The position numbers and the translations under genes were made by a program. A DNA stretch of 64,000 bases from Gymnogyps californianus (lineage: Eukaryota; Chordata; Aves; Accipitriformes; Cathartidae): NCBI RefSeq assembly GCF_018139145.2, contig NC_059477.1:29739502-29803501 (forward strand). Direction: 5' to 3'. The notes below the pieces were generated by a model. It was not told where the DNA came from, searched no databases, and was given only the letters and a program-made list of their open reading frames with translations. The stretch's first letter is position 1; each line of letters opens with the position of its first letter. This document shows, piece after piece, positions 25,601-40,100 of the stretch.

Positions 25601-28600
25601 TTCATTGTATCACTACTTGCATTTGAGTTTTAGCTTCAAGAAAGTGTGAATCTCTTCATGAAATGTAATTTCCAGGGACAGGTCCCAAATGTGGCATGTG
25701 TCAGAAAGGACAAATCAGAATGTGTATCTTTTTACCAGGTCCATTGAAATACTGTTCTCAGGGCTCTGGGGAGGGAAAAAAAAAAAAGAATCTTTCACAG
25801 AAGCTCTGATTATTTATTTGCAAGATCATCATAATCCTAAAAGTTGTATCTGACAGCCCACACAAGACTTTCTGCAACAGGGAAGTGGAACACCGGGAGT
25901 GTCCATCTGTCATGGAGCAATGGGCCTCCCGATGCACAGCTGGACTCTGCCTTTCCTACCAACAGTGGTTTCCACTCTGCGTATAGACAGATATTAGAGG
26001 GATGCACTGTAAAAGAAGCATGCTATCCATTTACTCTAACTTTATTTAAAGCTTTCTTATTAACCCAAAATTTTAGGATGTTGTCCTATTTCAGAATCTG
26101 AGCCAGCCACATTAGCTTTCAGACAGGTCCAGCTTTGCAGAATTGAAGTACTTCAGATGAGTTTTCATCCTTTTTAATAGAATTAAAACCCAAGTATGAT
26201 GTGAGGGGCTCAAGAACTTAAAATGAATTCATTGTACTTTGGATGGAGCAAATTTCAGATTCAGGATGAAGGTCCAATTACAATACAGCTTGACAGAGAT
26301 TTGCTATCTGCACAGAAATGTAAGAGTAAAAGGAAGTTCCTCGATGACAAAGTTTAGTCCCCTGCTAATACCTGCATTATATAATCCCTGTTACTTTTTT
26401 TTTTTAAAAAAAGGATTTACTTTAAAGGAACTTTTTTCAAATGAAAAATTGGGGCTTAGTAAAAAGGAAAAGACAGGATTGAAAGCTTTTCAGTCCTGGC
26501 ACAGATAGGCAGACAAGCCTTGAAACAGGAAACATAACAGCCTTAGTGATCTTCTGTGTGAAATCAAGGTCACCAAAGAATTTGAGGAGAGCAAGGTGAG
26601 ACGATCAGTCGCATGCCCAGCAGAAGCAGATAGGAGCTTCTACTCTCTTTTATACTAACTGGAGAGGAATACAGGAGGTAGTGTAGGAAAATACTGTCTG
26701 CAGTGATAAAGCATCCTGTAAACCTTGTAATTCCGTGCCTCCTGTGAAGTATGCCAGAACTGCAGCAGAAGCAGCACATGCCAGATTTGATTGACACTTT
26801 GTCAAGGAAAGGCACAAGCACAGGAATAAAAGGGTTGCCATCCTCTCCTGGCAGCTCAAATGTGTCACAGAGATAAAGGTTACCATGACTAACAAGTCTC
26901 ATTTCCCAGGAGAGAGTGTGCAGCACCACAGCTCTTCACATATGGAAAGTGGTAGTGGAGCAGTGAGTTGGGTACACGCACAGGCTTCAAGATTAACAGC
27001 AACGACAGAGTCGACTTCCCTGCTGTCAGTGCCAGTTGCAGAAATTGCATGCTGTTCCTATCTGATCTCTCGGTAAATCTGCAGGGACGTGGAAGGAAGA
27101 CTATGCTCTTTGAAAAATGATGTACCCTACAAACAGGAGCCCTTGCCTTGCGGCTGTGGGAGTGTGACGCTGGGCTTCATGGTGCTTTGATCATGCATCA
27201 GGATCAAAAATAGTATTGGCTTCTCTTGGGGGCTAGGAGAGCTGAAGTCACAAGGTGTGGTCATCAGAGCTCCAGTTTTCTTCAGAATTTGCCTCAACCT
27301 CTTGTACCTGCTAAATTAGATTGAAATGATCAAGAAACCGTTGATTTTGACTCTCCCAGTTCCACTTCCTGCTGGAAGCTGAGTCCTTCACAAAAATTAA
27401 AGTATGAAAGAGCAGAAGAGACACTTCATTAAACATTTAGAAGCTCCAGGAATGGATTGTTACAGAAGGCAGAACGAACAATCCTGAATTTTACTTAGTA
27501 TTAAATATTTCACCTTGATCATCTTTTAACAATTGTTAGCTTGCTAACAATTAGCCAGCAAGGCCATCTTTGATGGGCAGATCTTGTCTGTAAGAAGTCA
27601 GGAAAATTGAATGTGATTTGGTCATCTTAGGGTTAGTGGGGAGGCAGGTGAAATCATTCTTCTTATGTTGTTGCCTTATGCCCAGAAGTAAATCTGGTTG
27701 GTGACAGACGCCCTCTGCCTTTGCTCTCTGCAAGGTAAAAAAAAAAAATCCATGAGTAAAAACAAGAGCATTTCAAGACTTTCTGGTTGAATGTTCTACA
27801 TCTCTTGCTAGTTATTTTCCAATCACTAGCTTGAAGACCCACTGGCTTTTAGCTTTCCATAATACCCACCCTTCCTTCCCTTCTTCCCTCTGCCTTTTCG
27901 TCTGTCTGCCTGTCAATAGACTGACAGGATTAGTATAATGCTTGATTGAGTGCTGGTTGTCAATCAAACCTTCCTGCCTTAACCACCAAGCAACTGTCAT
28001 TTGGGTAGCAAATTCTCTCCCAGGTAGGAGGTCTGATGGAGGGAGGGATCAATTCAGGCTCCCAAGATTTGTCCTTATGAAACAGGGGACAAAATTGCTA
28101 CTTCTGATTTCACTCCTACTTTTAAGTCCAGAACATCCCTGTTGGTCACTTGTGATGTGCACTGTGTAGCAGCCGACGCTCCCCCACCTCTCTGACAGGC
28201 TTAGTGGTATTCTTCCTTTCCCAGTCAGGAAGATTGAATTTCTTTCTGTTTTTCATTAGCTTTATCCCCTTAGTAGCCTAATAAACTCTGCAGCTGAAGC
28301 AGGGGAAGGAAGCAGGCGGTTTTCCCTGCCTTTGCAGCTCTGCAGGCGGCTGCAGCCCCACTCGTGTGTGCGTTGTGCCATCATGCGGTGCTGCTGCCGC
28401 ACTGCCACCCCCTCCGCATCCCTGGCACCTGCGCTGAGCCCAGCCCTGCCAAATGGCTAACAACCCGTAAATACAGCCTTCAAGCCTGCCTTCATCCCTG
28501 TGAGCTGCTGCAGCCTGCAAAGCTTCCTATAGACCAGCGCATTAAAAGCTCTTACAGAGGAATTAGCAAGTGGCCAAGGAAGAAGGTGATGGGATCTGCC

Positions 28601-31013
28601 CAAAGGAGGGCTCGTGCCTGTCCTGACTCTGAGGCAGCAAAAACCCTAAATGGAGGGATTCATTTTTGTTCGACAGAGCTGCTGTTTCCATTTGGATCTG
28701 GGCAAGACACAAGGAAACCGTATTGGGTTTTAAGCATTCATTACCACTACCAGTGAGCTGCCTTTGTCTGGTCCATTGACAGTTTCAGGGATGTAGGGCA
28801 ATATTCTGCACAGTTGTCTCCTGTGCTCTGGCTCCTGGCTCGTGCTAAGTTCTGGAAAACTTTATCTAGCGTTCCTTACTCTGTAAGTGATGGTAACATT
28901 AGTGAGGTTAAAGATTGTAGGAAATATGTGTCTAATGGCATTCTAACATTTTCTAAATTGCATTATGTTTTCCAGGAGGCTCCACCAGGGAATAATCTGT
29001 CTCTTGGACTTGAACCTGCACAGTTTATCCTGCTTTTCTGTAGAAGTAAAGTTTGCAGGAATGTAAGCATTTCTCCCATTCTTTCCTTCTGTCTGAATTT
29101 GACACAGTAGAAGTTTCAAAGACCTGAAATTCCCATACATTTTGCAAAAATAAGAAAAGATCAGAGAGACTCTATTAGTGCTTTTACCCAGAATAAAGAG
29201 TGGACCATAAACTGATGCTTGATTAGACATCAAAGTATGCACTTGGGAGGGCAGCTGGAAGACTTAAGTCCACAGAATCACCATCTCCTTTTGATGTGCT
29301 ACTTGCAAAATGACGTTATTCTTCCCTATGCATGCAAAGACAAAGCAACAGAAAGTGAACATCACAGGTGGTTCTCACACTGGTGCAATTTCCTAACTTG
29401 AGTCATTTTTATAAGGTCATGGCAATATCCTGAAATTGTTAGAGTGGCATCTGGGCTGCCTTTTTGATCCAGAGGATTCTGTTATCTTCTCTGTTTTACA
29501 GTTTATTGTAGCAAGAAAGTACAGATCCTGAAAATCTATGATCCAATATTTGTTCCTCAGGAATATTTATATTCTTATAAACATACACAGAAAGAACTCT
29601 TCCAGGCAATTAATTTGTTCTGTAAAATTATTTCATGTAAGGCCAAATACAGATATCCATGGTCCTAAAGAATAGTCTTCTGAGTGAGTCATCACAGTCA
29701 CGCCAGTGAAATAATTTTAGAACAAAATTACCTATTGCCTATAGGTAGTAGGGAAATCTTGAAATCAGTTCGGGGGGAAAAAAAAAAAAGTATCCAGACG
29801 AAGACCGTGAACAAAACCACATACCAGAAATAGAGATGATGCTTTACCAGAAGACTGGAAAAGGAGCCAACTGTATCAAATCATTCTGCATAGTTTTGAT
29901 TAGTCTTTATTAATATTCAAATCTTTTGAACCATATGTTTGTGAGTCATGATATAACAGGAAGAACATGCCCATACTATATGCAAGCCAAAATAAGTTAT
30001 TCCTATATAGCCATCCCCATTCCTCTTGGTTCATTTCACCTCTTCCTTCCTACACTAATTGTCTTCATGAAGTTTTTCTTAGAGTCTCTGTTCTCTGGCA
30101 ATTTATTTTTTTCAAGTGATGAAGGGCTAAGGTTTCCATGCCAATTAGCAATACAGTCAAATTCTTCTTTTCACTTTTGGTTTTATTTCATCTTCTCAAT
30201 TTCATCTGCCTTTGACTCCCTGAAACAATCCAGTTTAGCTTGAAGATTTTTTCTTATTATTAATACAATGACTCATTAGATTAATCTGTGCTTAAAATTC
30301 ATGTCCTTCTCTCTCACCTCTGAGACAACCACTGAAAAGCGACCTCCTCTGATGTGTGTTTACTAGCTGCTGAAGGTCACTTCCTGAAAGACCCATTTCC
30401 TTCCCCAAAAGTCAAAAGATTCAGAATGGATGGATTATCCGGTCCTTCTCGTTTATAGCTTGTTGTTTTAGGTTTGAGGGCGTTTGGTTTTTTTTTTAAT
30501 CGAAGGAGATTTAGAAATGCTTGCTGGAGTTCAGTGTTTGTTATTCAAACTGTGTGTGCCAATGTGTCTTGACAAAGCAGCTGTGCTCTGAAAATGATGA
30601 CATTTCTACCCCCCTGGGCTGGAAAAGGAAACTTCTGTCCAGGCTCCAAAGGTCTCTAGTGACATTAAAAGAGATTTCATGAAGTGGAAGGCAAACACCA
30701 TTAAAAGCTGTAATTTTTGCTCTTAAGAAATTATGCATATTTAACAGGATGTCTTTGAACTCGTGCCACCTAAGTAGAAAAACAAACAGCTTTTTTGAGA
30801 ATTTGAGGATTATTTTACATGAGAATTTAATTTGTTTAAATGGAAATGAATATGGATGAGGATATTTGAATACGTTCAGTGTGTTCGTCAGTCACAATTG
30901 CCAAGCAGGGACTAATCTTGGTGATTAGTAAGGGTAGTGATAAAAATATGCTTGTACTCAATATGCCTCCTGATTGGCAGTTTATCGCTCTTAGAGGACC
31001 AGATGTCAGAAGC
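19621..31013. other. Long non-coding stretch, intergenic or intronic
   Basis: About 11.4 kb without a recognised exon or named repeat. The longest open frame in it, 24689-25255 on the plus strand (188 codons), has no domain, signal peptide or splice framing; its length is within chance for a 64-kb window. A moderately CpG-containing patch occurs at 28310-28450 but is too small and weak to call an island. Short A-runs lie at about 22195-22206, 24639-24650 and 29780-29790. Confidence 0.5.
27531..27552. repeat. 22-bp near-perfect palindrome
   Basis: AATTGTTAGC (27531-27540), a TT spacer and GCTAACAATT (27543-27552) form a perfect 10-bp inverted repeat with a 2-base centre. It could extrude as a small cruciform or bind a dimeric factor. 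The surrounding sequence is AT-rich and otherwise plain. Confidence 0.9.
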
Positions 31014-31133
31014 CATATGCTAATATTCGGCACAGAACAGTCCTCTGGTTTACGCTGTAAAATGCACCATCGTCATATGCTAATATTCAGCACAGAACAA
31101 TCCTCTGGTTTATGCTGTAAAATGCACCATCGT
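31014..31133. repeat. 60-bp perfect-length tandem duplication
   Basis: Two adjacent 60-bp copies, 31014-31073 and 31074-31133, both start CATATGCTAATATTC and end ATGCACCATCGT. They differ at only three positions: G/A at 31029/31089, G/A at 31040/31100 and C/T at 31053/31113. All three are transitions and two fall in CpG dinucleotides that copy 1 keeps and copy 2 has lost, the usual path of methylated CpG decay. An open frame (30879-31145) crosses both copies because 60 is a multiple of three, but nothing else supports coding. Function unknown. Confidence 0.95.
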
Positions 31134-34100
31134 TGGCACTGCTGAGCAGTGAGCGAACAGCAGCCCTGAAAGACAAGAGCCCTTTCGGGCAAAAGGAGCA
31201 TTTGCTGCAGCAGTTGGCAGAGGGGGAGCGGGGGCTTCTGGGGCTGCTCCAGGCTCTGCTGCCAACTCCCGGCATCTTACAACAACAATCAGAAAAGGGG
31301 AGATGCAATATTTTACCTAAACTGCACTTCATGCTTATTTAGACCAGGAATTATTTTCTCTTTATACGGCACGTGGCACAGTGTTGTTCTGCCTCGTTAC
31401 TGGAGGTGCAGCAATGGAGTTACTAAATCAGAATTAAAAAGTGCATTACGTGAGAAGTGCATTAAAAAAAGAAAAGGAAAAAAAAAAAAGACCTGCAGAT
31501 ATCAAGGACTTAAAATGTCCTGTGTTTATATAGGATTTCAGTCCGTGATTTTCCTGAGCTGGGAAAGTTTACATTTTACTGGAATGATGAGTTTTGAATA
31601 CAGAATTAACAGTGAAAAAAATTCTCTATTAACTGGTGCCTTTAAAGGTGGTATTATAAGCAAAAAAAAAAAAAAGTGGGGAGGGAAAAATATACCCTTG
31701 AACTATTTCACTTACACAGAGGCAAAGCCAACTTTTGACTTCAGTTAAACCTTCCAGCCCCCAAAATCAGTGACGTTAGGTTTGACTGAAGGCAGTATTA
31801 GGGTCAGTTTATTCTGGTAACATTTGCCATGTGCCAAATACATTAATCATAACAATTACTGGTAATGCTAGCCATAATGCCAAGGAAATAAGTGCCAAAG
31901 CCATCAGCACTTGCTTTCCACCTGATCAGACTAAAGGGGCAGCAATGGGCAGGTTTCTCTCCCTGCAAGCCAGGCTGTAGCGATCCGGAGAACTAACAAG
32001 ATTTCCAGTCTCCAGCCACTGCCAGCAATAAACAAACCCACCAAGCTGTTATTAAAGGCAATGGTGTTCTGCAACACGCCACTGCAATTTCCTTAGGATT
32101 ATTCTGAAGTTTCAAGTCCTTCTGATTTGACAGTTTCTGAAAAAACTTTTCTCTTTCAAAGATCAGTTGGGCTGAACTGCATTCACAGTGGCTATTCTTA
32201 AAGGTTGTTATCCTAATTTTACATCTCATTCTCTTGTACAGAGACTAAGATGAGCACAATTTTGTGCCTGCATAATTTCATCTCCAATTGCATCTATAGC
32301 CATAGCATAAACGGGAAGTGTCTCTGATTCATCTCCATTCCAGGCTCTCTTTTGATGCAAGATGAGAATAAAAGCCTTACACAAAAGATCACACGAATTA
32401 TTTTCTTTAAGGAGAATACTTGGTTTCTATGTGTTGGGAGAAGCTTGAATTTCAAACTTTTGGGGAGTTGGTCTGGAGTACATTTAAATTGCAAGAGAAG
32501 ATACGCAGTGATATTTCTGCTCTTGTACAGGTGTCGTACATCGGGCATGAGCTTCCCCTTCACACTAGGGCTTTGCAGTACTCTGTCTCATTCTAAAGGA
32601 AGAACTGATAACATGCTCTGGGGGAAGGAGATATTAATCCGGTTCTTATGCTATTCCACCCTCCCTCTTTCTTTTTTCAAAGCAGCAATATAGTGAGGTT
32701 TTATGTTTCTCCGTAATATTCCTCTCATTTGCACCATTTTATTAAATTTTTTTCATGAGTTGTGTAATCCCACACTAATTAAAGAGGGCTTAATAGACCA
32801 TCACATCTCCATTAGCTTCACCTTGTGGTACTCTTGGAGGGTGCGTCATGCACAGGGAGGACTTAACAGGAAGGAGCTCGATGGGGGAAAACAAGCTCCA
32901 GGAGGCAAATGGTCCTGTGTATTTGTAGAAGACAGAAGTGTTTGAGGACTTGGATGTGTGTTATGTGATCATAATCCTTAGTATGTGGATTTTGCCTGTC
33001 TTATTATTATTGTTTTTCCCTTTTTGTTTTTAGTTTTGGGAGATGATGTTAGCAGGACATGTTGGCCATGGGCTGCAGAGGATGCTGTTGGATCAAGAGG
33101 TATTGATTGCTGTGGTGGTGCTTTTGGGGTTGTGATGGTTGAGAAAAAAAGGAGGCTTGTAATGGGATCTGCAGGGAGTATGCATACTCCTGCACAAAGA
33201 TGGGTGCCCCTTTTTATAGTGAGATAAAGAAAAGTTGCAGACTGTGCTATCAGGGAATGATGTACAGAGCAACACATGGAGGTATTTTACAGGACTTTGA
33301 ACCAGGGCTGATTTGGAGCCTGCCAGCTGGGAATTGCAGGCAGACTTGGTATGCAAACCTTGCGCCAGACTATTGACGTGCCCTGTAACACCTTGGCTTT
33401 AATGTACTTCTTGAAAGCTTGTTTAGTATTTCACTAAAAGCTTTGATAAGGTGAAACTTCAGTAAGAATGGAAAGACTTGCCTACTGTCTCAGGCTGGTG
33501 AGCAGAACATGCTCTGAGCTGGTCTGGTGAGCTTGTAAGAACTGGTCTTGTGCTGCTTGAATTTTCTCAGTGTTGTTCAGTCTGGTAGTTTTAACAACTG
33601 CTTTTCTAATGCTATATTACAAATCCATTAATTGATTTGGCTCTGGCTGTAATATTGACTTTGAGTGGTGTTCCACAGTCCTGGTTTTTAAGGATAGTAA
33701 AGAGTTAATTGAAAAAAATAACAAAACTACAGTGGTTTGTTTATGGACAACCAAACTTTTAAAAGGATGTAGATTAAAAAGGTTTTTTTCATGAAGCAGA
33801 ACCACCTGCGGTTTGTTCTTTTGTTTTACAAGGGGAAAAAAAAATCAGCCAGGTTGAAACTCCATAATGCTTTCTCTGTGGTATAAACAAGAAATGCTGA
33901 AGCCTTCTCCTACGTATTACAACTAGTCCCTTAACAAAATTATTTATGCTTAGGACAAGCTCTATATGGACACAGAAATTTCTCATGTACTTTGGTAAGG
34001 TGATCAAAATTAATGACTTAAAAGGTGCAGAGCATTGCATCTCAGAAGAGCCTTGTCCCTGAAAGTGATTTGCAAAGTTGCTTAAAATCTTGCTGTGAAT

Positions 34101-37100
34101 CATAACTGATTAGCCCCTTCAAACACCAAAATATTTATAAGAATCAAGCTGAAAATCATGAACTGCCAAGATCTAAATGGTTGAGGGACTTCTGAATTAT
34201 CATACTATTAGGTTGGATCAAACTTTTTAAAGAGGTAGGAATATAGGGAACCATAACTGCACACAGAGATAATTATCTCTAGAGATGTAAATTAATTTCT
34301 GCCTGCTAAAAATCACTTGACTTTGGACTTAACAAAGATGAAACTTCCCTTTCATTTCCTACAATGCCATATATTCTGCAGCATTAGCTCTAATATAATA
34401 GATACGTCTTATTTTTTCAGCATATGCTCTAGGAGGTCATCTAATTTTAAAGCTTCTGATGACTCCAAATGTAATGATTCTGGGGAAAAAATCTCTCAAG
34501 TTTGGGTCACTGAATCTTACCAAGCAATACAGATGCTACAAGTCACAGCCCTGTAAGCCCTTAGTTTGCAATTCTTTTGAAGCACACTTTTAATGTCTGA
34601 GTCACCTTGCTAGCAAGTGCACTTGGTCGAGGGAGGATGGTGCTCTCAGGGGGGGTTATTCAGGGTCCGTTTGTTAAGCTGACAGAATGACCCTGGTACA
34701 GCTGAGACTTTCTATATTTATTTGAAACCCCATTCATTCTCCTGGCTTGACTCCCAGCTAAACCCAGAACCTACTTCATGATCATAACAGGGCTGACTTG
34801 TGTCACTTTGGGGAGCCCATAGGAGATTATTTTTTCAATGGGAGCTGGGGAATCCCTGTTAGCTGGAAGAGGCTCTGGCTAGGACACCATCTCCAGATGC
34901 TCCAGAGATGCACTGGGCTGTGCTGAGCTGCCCGGGCTCCTGACTGTGTGAAACAGCAGCAAGTGAAGACAAATGACTCTGGGCAGGGGGATGCTGAGCT
35001 TTGTGCACTTTCATAACATGGCTTTTGCGACTGAAAACAGCATTCTGGTGTCCTGAGGGATGCCTACCCAGGGTAAAACTGAGAGCGTGCCTGGATATTG
35101 CTAGGCTTGCCTTCTGAATGGGTTGTTCTGAAAAATCAACACAGGCTGGACATGACATGGTTTCACCATTTTCCTGACACCTTGACGGTTTTTTACCGTA
35201 AGGCCTTATTTCCCAATCTCGGCATTACTCCTCATGGGGTCTTTTGAGAAGCAGCTGTCATCTTGGCCTACTTTGTGTTCTCTCCCAGTCACAGGGGAGA
35301 AGCAGATGGAAGCTTTAGACTGCTTTGCTTTTTAGATACAGTATGTTAAGAAAATAATGGCTTCTGTAGCTAAGGGTGGCTTCTAGCCAGGCCAGAGGCC
35401 AAAACATTTGTTTACACCATATGTGACCCAAGTGCTAAGCTTTAAGAAATGCCCAGCAGCTCAAAGTATGGGTACAGAAAGAGTTTGTTGTCTGTAGTCT
35501 GTGAGAAAGGTGTGGTGAGATGCTCAGCTGCAGGTCGGAGCTGTACGTAAGAGGAGGTGGTGGAGAGCTGGCTGCTGTGGGTGTCTCTTAGGTGTTTACT
35601 TCTCCCAAGGTACTCTATAGGGAGCCTTGGCAAACCTGGGCAGCACTTCAGTCCCTCTATTCTTCTATGTATTTAGATCCAAATGTGTCAGAATCCCAAA
35701 TCCTTTCTAATCTTCTTGTCTTGCTGAAGTTATCAGTTATCCTCGCAGTCCGTGTATCCTAATTGTAATAGCAATTTTATAAAAATGGAAGGAGGAGGCA
35801 ACAGTTTATCTGTTGGCTCGTTCATTTTGATTTCCCCAAAGTATTACTGGAGGCAATATTTTCCCAAGCATAGCTCTTCAGCGGCTAAAGAAAAGTTAGA
35901 AACATAGAAATATCACTAGAGCTCAACTGAATTACTTGTGCTAAATAGTCCTTTCCTAAGCGGACTCTGGAAATTAGCCCTGTGCTCCTGCAGGGTGTTG
36001 CGAATCATTACACTTGCAGCTCTAATTTAGAAGTGTAAGTACTTTTTTCATCTCTAGCCCTGCAGAGCTGTTTCTAAGGCAATTCCTGCAGCTTTTGGAG
36101 AGTCAGAATTGATCCCAGACTCAGAGCAGTCTTGAAATCCTTTACAGGTTCCCTTGCCAGCTGCTGCTCCCAAAATGGCTGGAGTGGCCATCTGTCATTT
36201 TTTTAAGCCTTCAAATATCCAGGATGAAAACAATCAGAAGGCCGCTCATTCTTCTCAGCCGTATCTGTCGGTTGAATGAAAAATTACCTTTCCCTGTGTG
36301 TCTGAGCTGTGGACAGTTGCCATCGGTGTGCTTGGACTCCCTGCTCTCCTGGCTCTTCTGCCTCTCGACTGTCCCAGCTGTGCTCACAGCAGAGCTGCCT
36401 GCTCCTCTTCCTAAATTCTCCCCTAGTAAGGGAAGAGTAAGGAGCCAAGTAGACAAGGGATTAAATTTTAATGCTTACTGATGCCATAGGCTTTCTCTAG
36501 CTCCAGCTAGGCTGTTTCCACCCTGCCTGCACTGGGAAGTGCTTGAAGTTGAAGCACTCACACATTAGGTGGTGCTAAACTCTAATAAATGCAGGCAAAG
36601 CGATTACTGGAGCTGTTACCTATACTACTTGCTGCACTTGGCAAGGCTCAGCACTCATCTTCATGCTGTGAATGCTGCCCTGCAGCGCTGATAGCCAGTT
36701 CAGAGGCTTGCCAGTTTGCAGCTAAATTTGCCATCAAATAATTCTAGATAAAAAGTTTCCTGACTAATTATTTTTTCTAAAAGCACAGCCAATATTACCA
36801 AACTTAGGAACCTGAATTTAATATTTTGGGACTTTCCTACTCTTAGGGCTGCTCCCAGTGTGGGAACAGTTGGGGTAGGGGATGTCATCTCCAACCTGCC
36901 AGAGCCTAACAACTCTCTCCCCCCTTCCTGGAGAAGATGGTCCTTCTTGGCTGCTTCACTTACTAAACTGTCACCCGTTGCAACTAGAATTGACCTTGAA
37001 CTCGAGCCCTAGTCAGACAATGTTGTCCTAAACCCAGGTACAGGGTTGATGGGTCAGTCTTACAGGTGGCTGCTACAATTTACAAAGTAATGTGCAGTTA

Positions 37101-40100
37101 GGACCTTCATGCACCTATGTAGTCACTACAAGGCCGAAAATGTAGATTCAGCTCCTAATTGAAAGTTTGGAATGGATGGGGGGTGAAACCTTATTTAATA
37201 AATAGGAATATGAAGATATTTGAGTTGTTGTCGTAGGGGATTCTAGTTAAAGAAGCTGCCACTGAGCAAAATTTACAACTGTCATTCACAAAACTACTCT
37301 GACAGTTTTAATAACTCTACTTAGCTATCAGAGGTCTAGGATTACAGTGGGAACAGGTACCTCTCAGGAGCTGCCTTGCACTTCCAAGTCACTTTATTAC
37401 TGCCCTCATAAGCATTGAATGGGATCTGAAGGTAACAGTCAGGTCCCTCTTTGGACCAAAACGCTGTCTCTTCTTGCTTTAAACTCTTCCCAGACACTTG
37501 TTGAATAAATCACCATTCTATGTGCAACAGATGGGTAGAAAACTTGACTGAGGGCTACCTTACTAAGGGCTACCTGCTTGAACTCTCCTAGCTACATCTG
37601 TTGCATTTAAGAGGCAAGAAAACGGTGAACCTGCAGTTGGGTATCCGGTAGAGCTGGAGACCATTCTGCAGAGCACGAGGAGAGGAAGATGTCCATGGCC
37701 TTCCCTGTATACTGCTGAGCACAAATTTTTCATGCTCTGCACATACCTCCAGGCTGTGTGAAAGGTAGTGGGATACAGCAAGGGCTGGCATGGAGCACGC
37801 TGTACTTGCACCCACCTATCAGAGTTTGCTGTTGAAACATTTAAGAATCACAGAAAGGTTCCTTTGAGTTCCATTGCATGGGCAAAGCTTTGAGTTAGGA
37901 GATCAGGACCTTACAGGATAATCGTGGACAGCATTAGAAATGAAGGCATATAAAATAGCTGAAGAGATGCTTTGAAACAAGCTGCCAAATAATGAATAAT
38001 CACAGAGAACTTAAATGAGACTCATAGTACAGCCTTTTGTTTCTTAAGGCAAGCTACCTCTCTTGGACTTTTTTCTTCTCTGAGAACAAAAGGCAGAATC
38101 AATAAGCCAGTCAATGAGACTACTGGAAACCGCTTTGAAGTTTGTGATGAAAGAGAATTTTCCTTCCTGTTTGAATTGCAGATTCCTTAGCACAAAACAT
38201 GGCTGGTTCACTTCCACCTCAGCAAATCCAATTGAGGCATCTAAGCTCCCATCCCACCCTGCTGCCCAACCCTCCTGAGCACAACTCCACGGAGTGGGTT
38301 CAATCAGCTGTAGTCTGTACTGCAGACATTGCTTTTCAAAGTAGGAGCTGAATCTATTGTTTCACCATCCCAGCTCTCAGGAAGTTTTGCTGTGGCCATT
38401 TTAAAGGCTTTATATGTTATCCAGGACAGGGGGGGGAATGTTTTTCAAGCAGTCCCAAGCTCTTTAGCCTTTTGGTTTTTGCTTTTAGTTTGCGTCCATG
38501 GGTCAAGAGAGCTGCAGTAGCACTATAATCATTAGTGGTAAAATAAGTGTTAAGTTGCATGTAAATTAGCACTTTGTAGTCCCAAACAGCTAATGAACTA
38601 TTGGTTCATTGGTTAGAAACTGGTCGGGGGGGAAAAATGCCTAATTCCTAAATATGAACAAGTCCGAGTGCTACAAACCATATCAGTCTCACTTTTAGCT
38701 TTTAAATATATAAGAGGATGAAGTTGGATCTCTTTTGACTTTCTAGCTCCTACCTGAAGGACAGCACCACTTTGATTCTGACAGCCAGGGGATGGTTGCT
38801 TACTACTTGGCTCCCACTTTACAGACGCACAGTTTCTCTTCAGCAATTTCTGAACTCTTCAGTGGCACAGCACCAATGGAAGTAACCACTGTACAGTTAT
38901 CCAGGGGCTATTACATTTTAATCTTGCACTGGGCAGTGCTTCTCATCCTTTGCTGTCATTATGAGTTAGAGACCTTGCCAGAGACATGGGTGGTCTTTAT
39001 TAGTGTGCAGTCAGGTAATACAAGATTGTCCTTGACCAGGGCATCAGGGTATTGTTTCAGCTTCCTGATATTAGATATGGATGTCAGATTTTTTTTCTTC
39101 AGAGTAACTAAGTAAATTACTCCACATTGTTCTACAAAATCACTTTGCTCCACTTACCAGTGAACAATATGGCATCTTTTCCCCAAACTGATGCAAGTCC
39201 CAAGGTCCTTTCAACAGTCCCACCACCAGAAGGTGCCGAAAAATCTTTTCCCTGATAACAGCTTAGTGATCCTCACCACTCATAAATGAGATCTAAAAGT
39301 CAATGCTATGTCTTAGAATGTCACAATGAATAAACTGAACTATTAAGCTGGCCAGACCACTGAGCTAGCATGAAGAAATGAGGCTTGGAGCATGGAAGAA
39401 CAAGGGTCACAATGCTTACCCTGCCTGGCAAGGGGATCAAGTTTTGTCATTTATTCTGTACAGAACTTGAGCAGGATCTTAGTGTCCTCGTCTGGAGGTC
39501 AGCGGTGCTACTGCTGTGGGTGAACACTTGTGTGACCACTTTGCTATTTGGTCTGGCCCCGGGCAGCTCCGATGACCACTAAAATCGAGGTATTGTTTCT
39601 TGGCCTCCTGCTGAATAGGGGAGCTGCCTTCCACCGAGAGCCACCTGCAAGCTGCCTCGGGCAGGAGGGTGTTATTATATGACTCTCCACTTGGTGTCCT
39701 CACTTGCTTGCTTTTTGGATCAGCTAGAAAAGGGCAGGGCTCTTGTTTCAGGTAGGGCAGAGGCTAAAAAGCAAGGAGACCTGAGTATCTGCATTTTTTT
39801 ATGTAAGGAATTAATCTGCAAAATTAAGCCCCCTCTAGGCTCCGACCGAGCACCTTGGGGTTGGCAGCATCTCTCCTGATGCCTGTTGGGTTTGAATGGC
39901 TTCAGGATGCGACCCACACTTTGTAGACGTTGTAATCCACATCCAGGGGCTTGGCTTAGCTTCTCTGAAGCCTGTGGAGCATGGCAAATTCTAACGTGCA
40001 GGGCCTGATACAGAGCTGAAAATCCCTGGGATTCCCTCCTGATCGAAAGAGCACGACTGTCCCATCGTGGATAAGCAAGTGCAAACGCTTTCACACCATA

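Noticed and set aside
33032..33227. Possible exon after a pyrimidine-rich acceptor at about 33031
   Set aside because: No adequate donor follows and the frame has no recognisable similarity.
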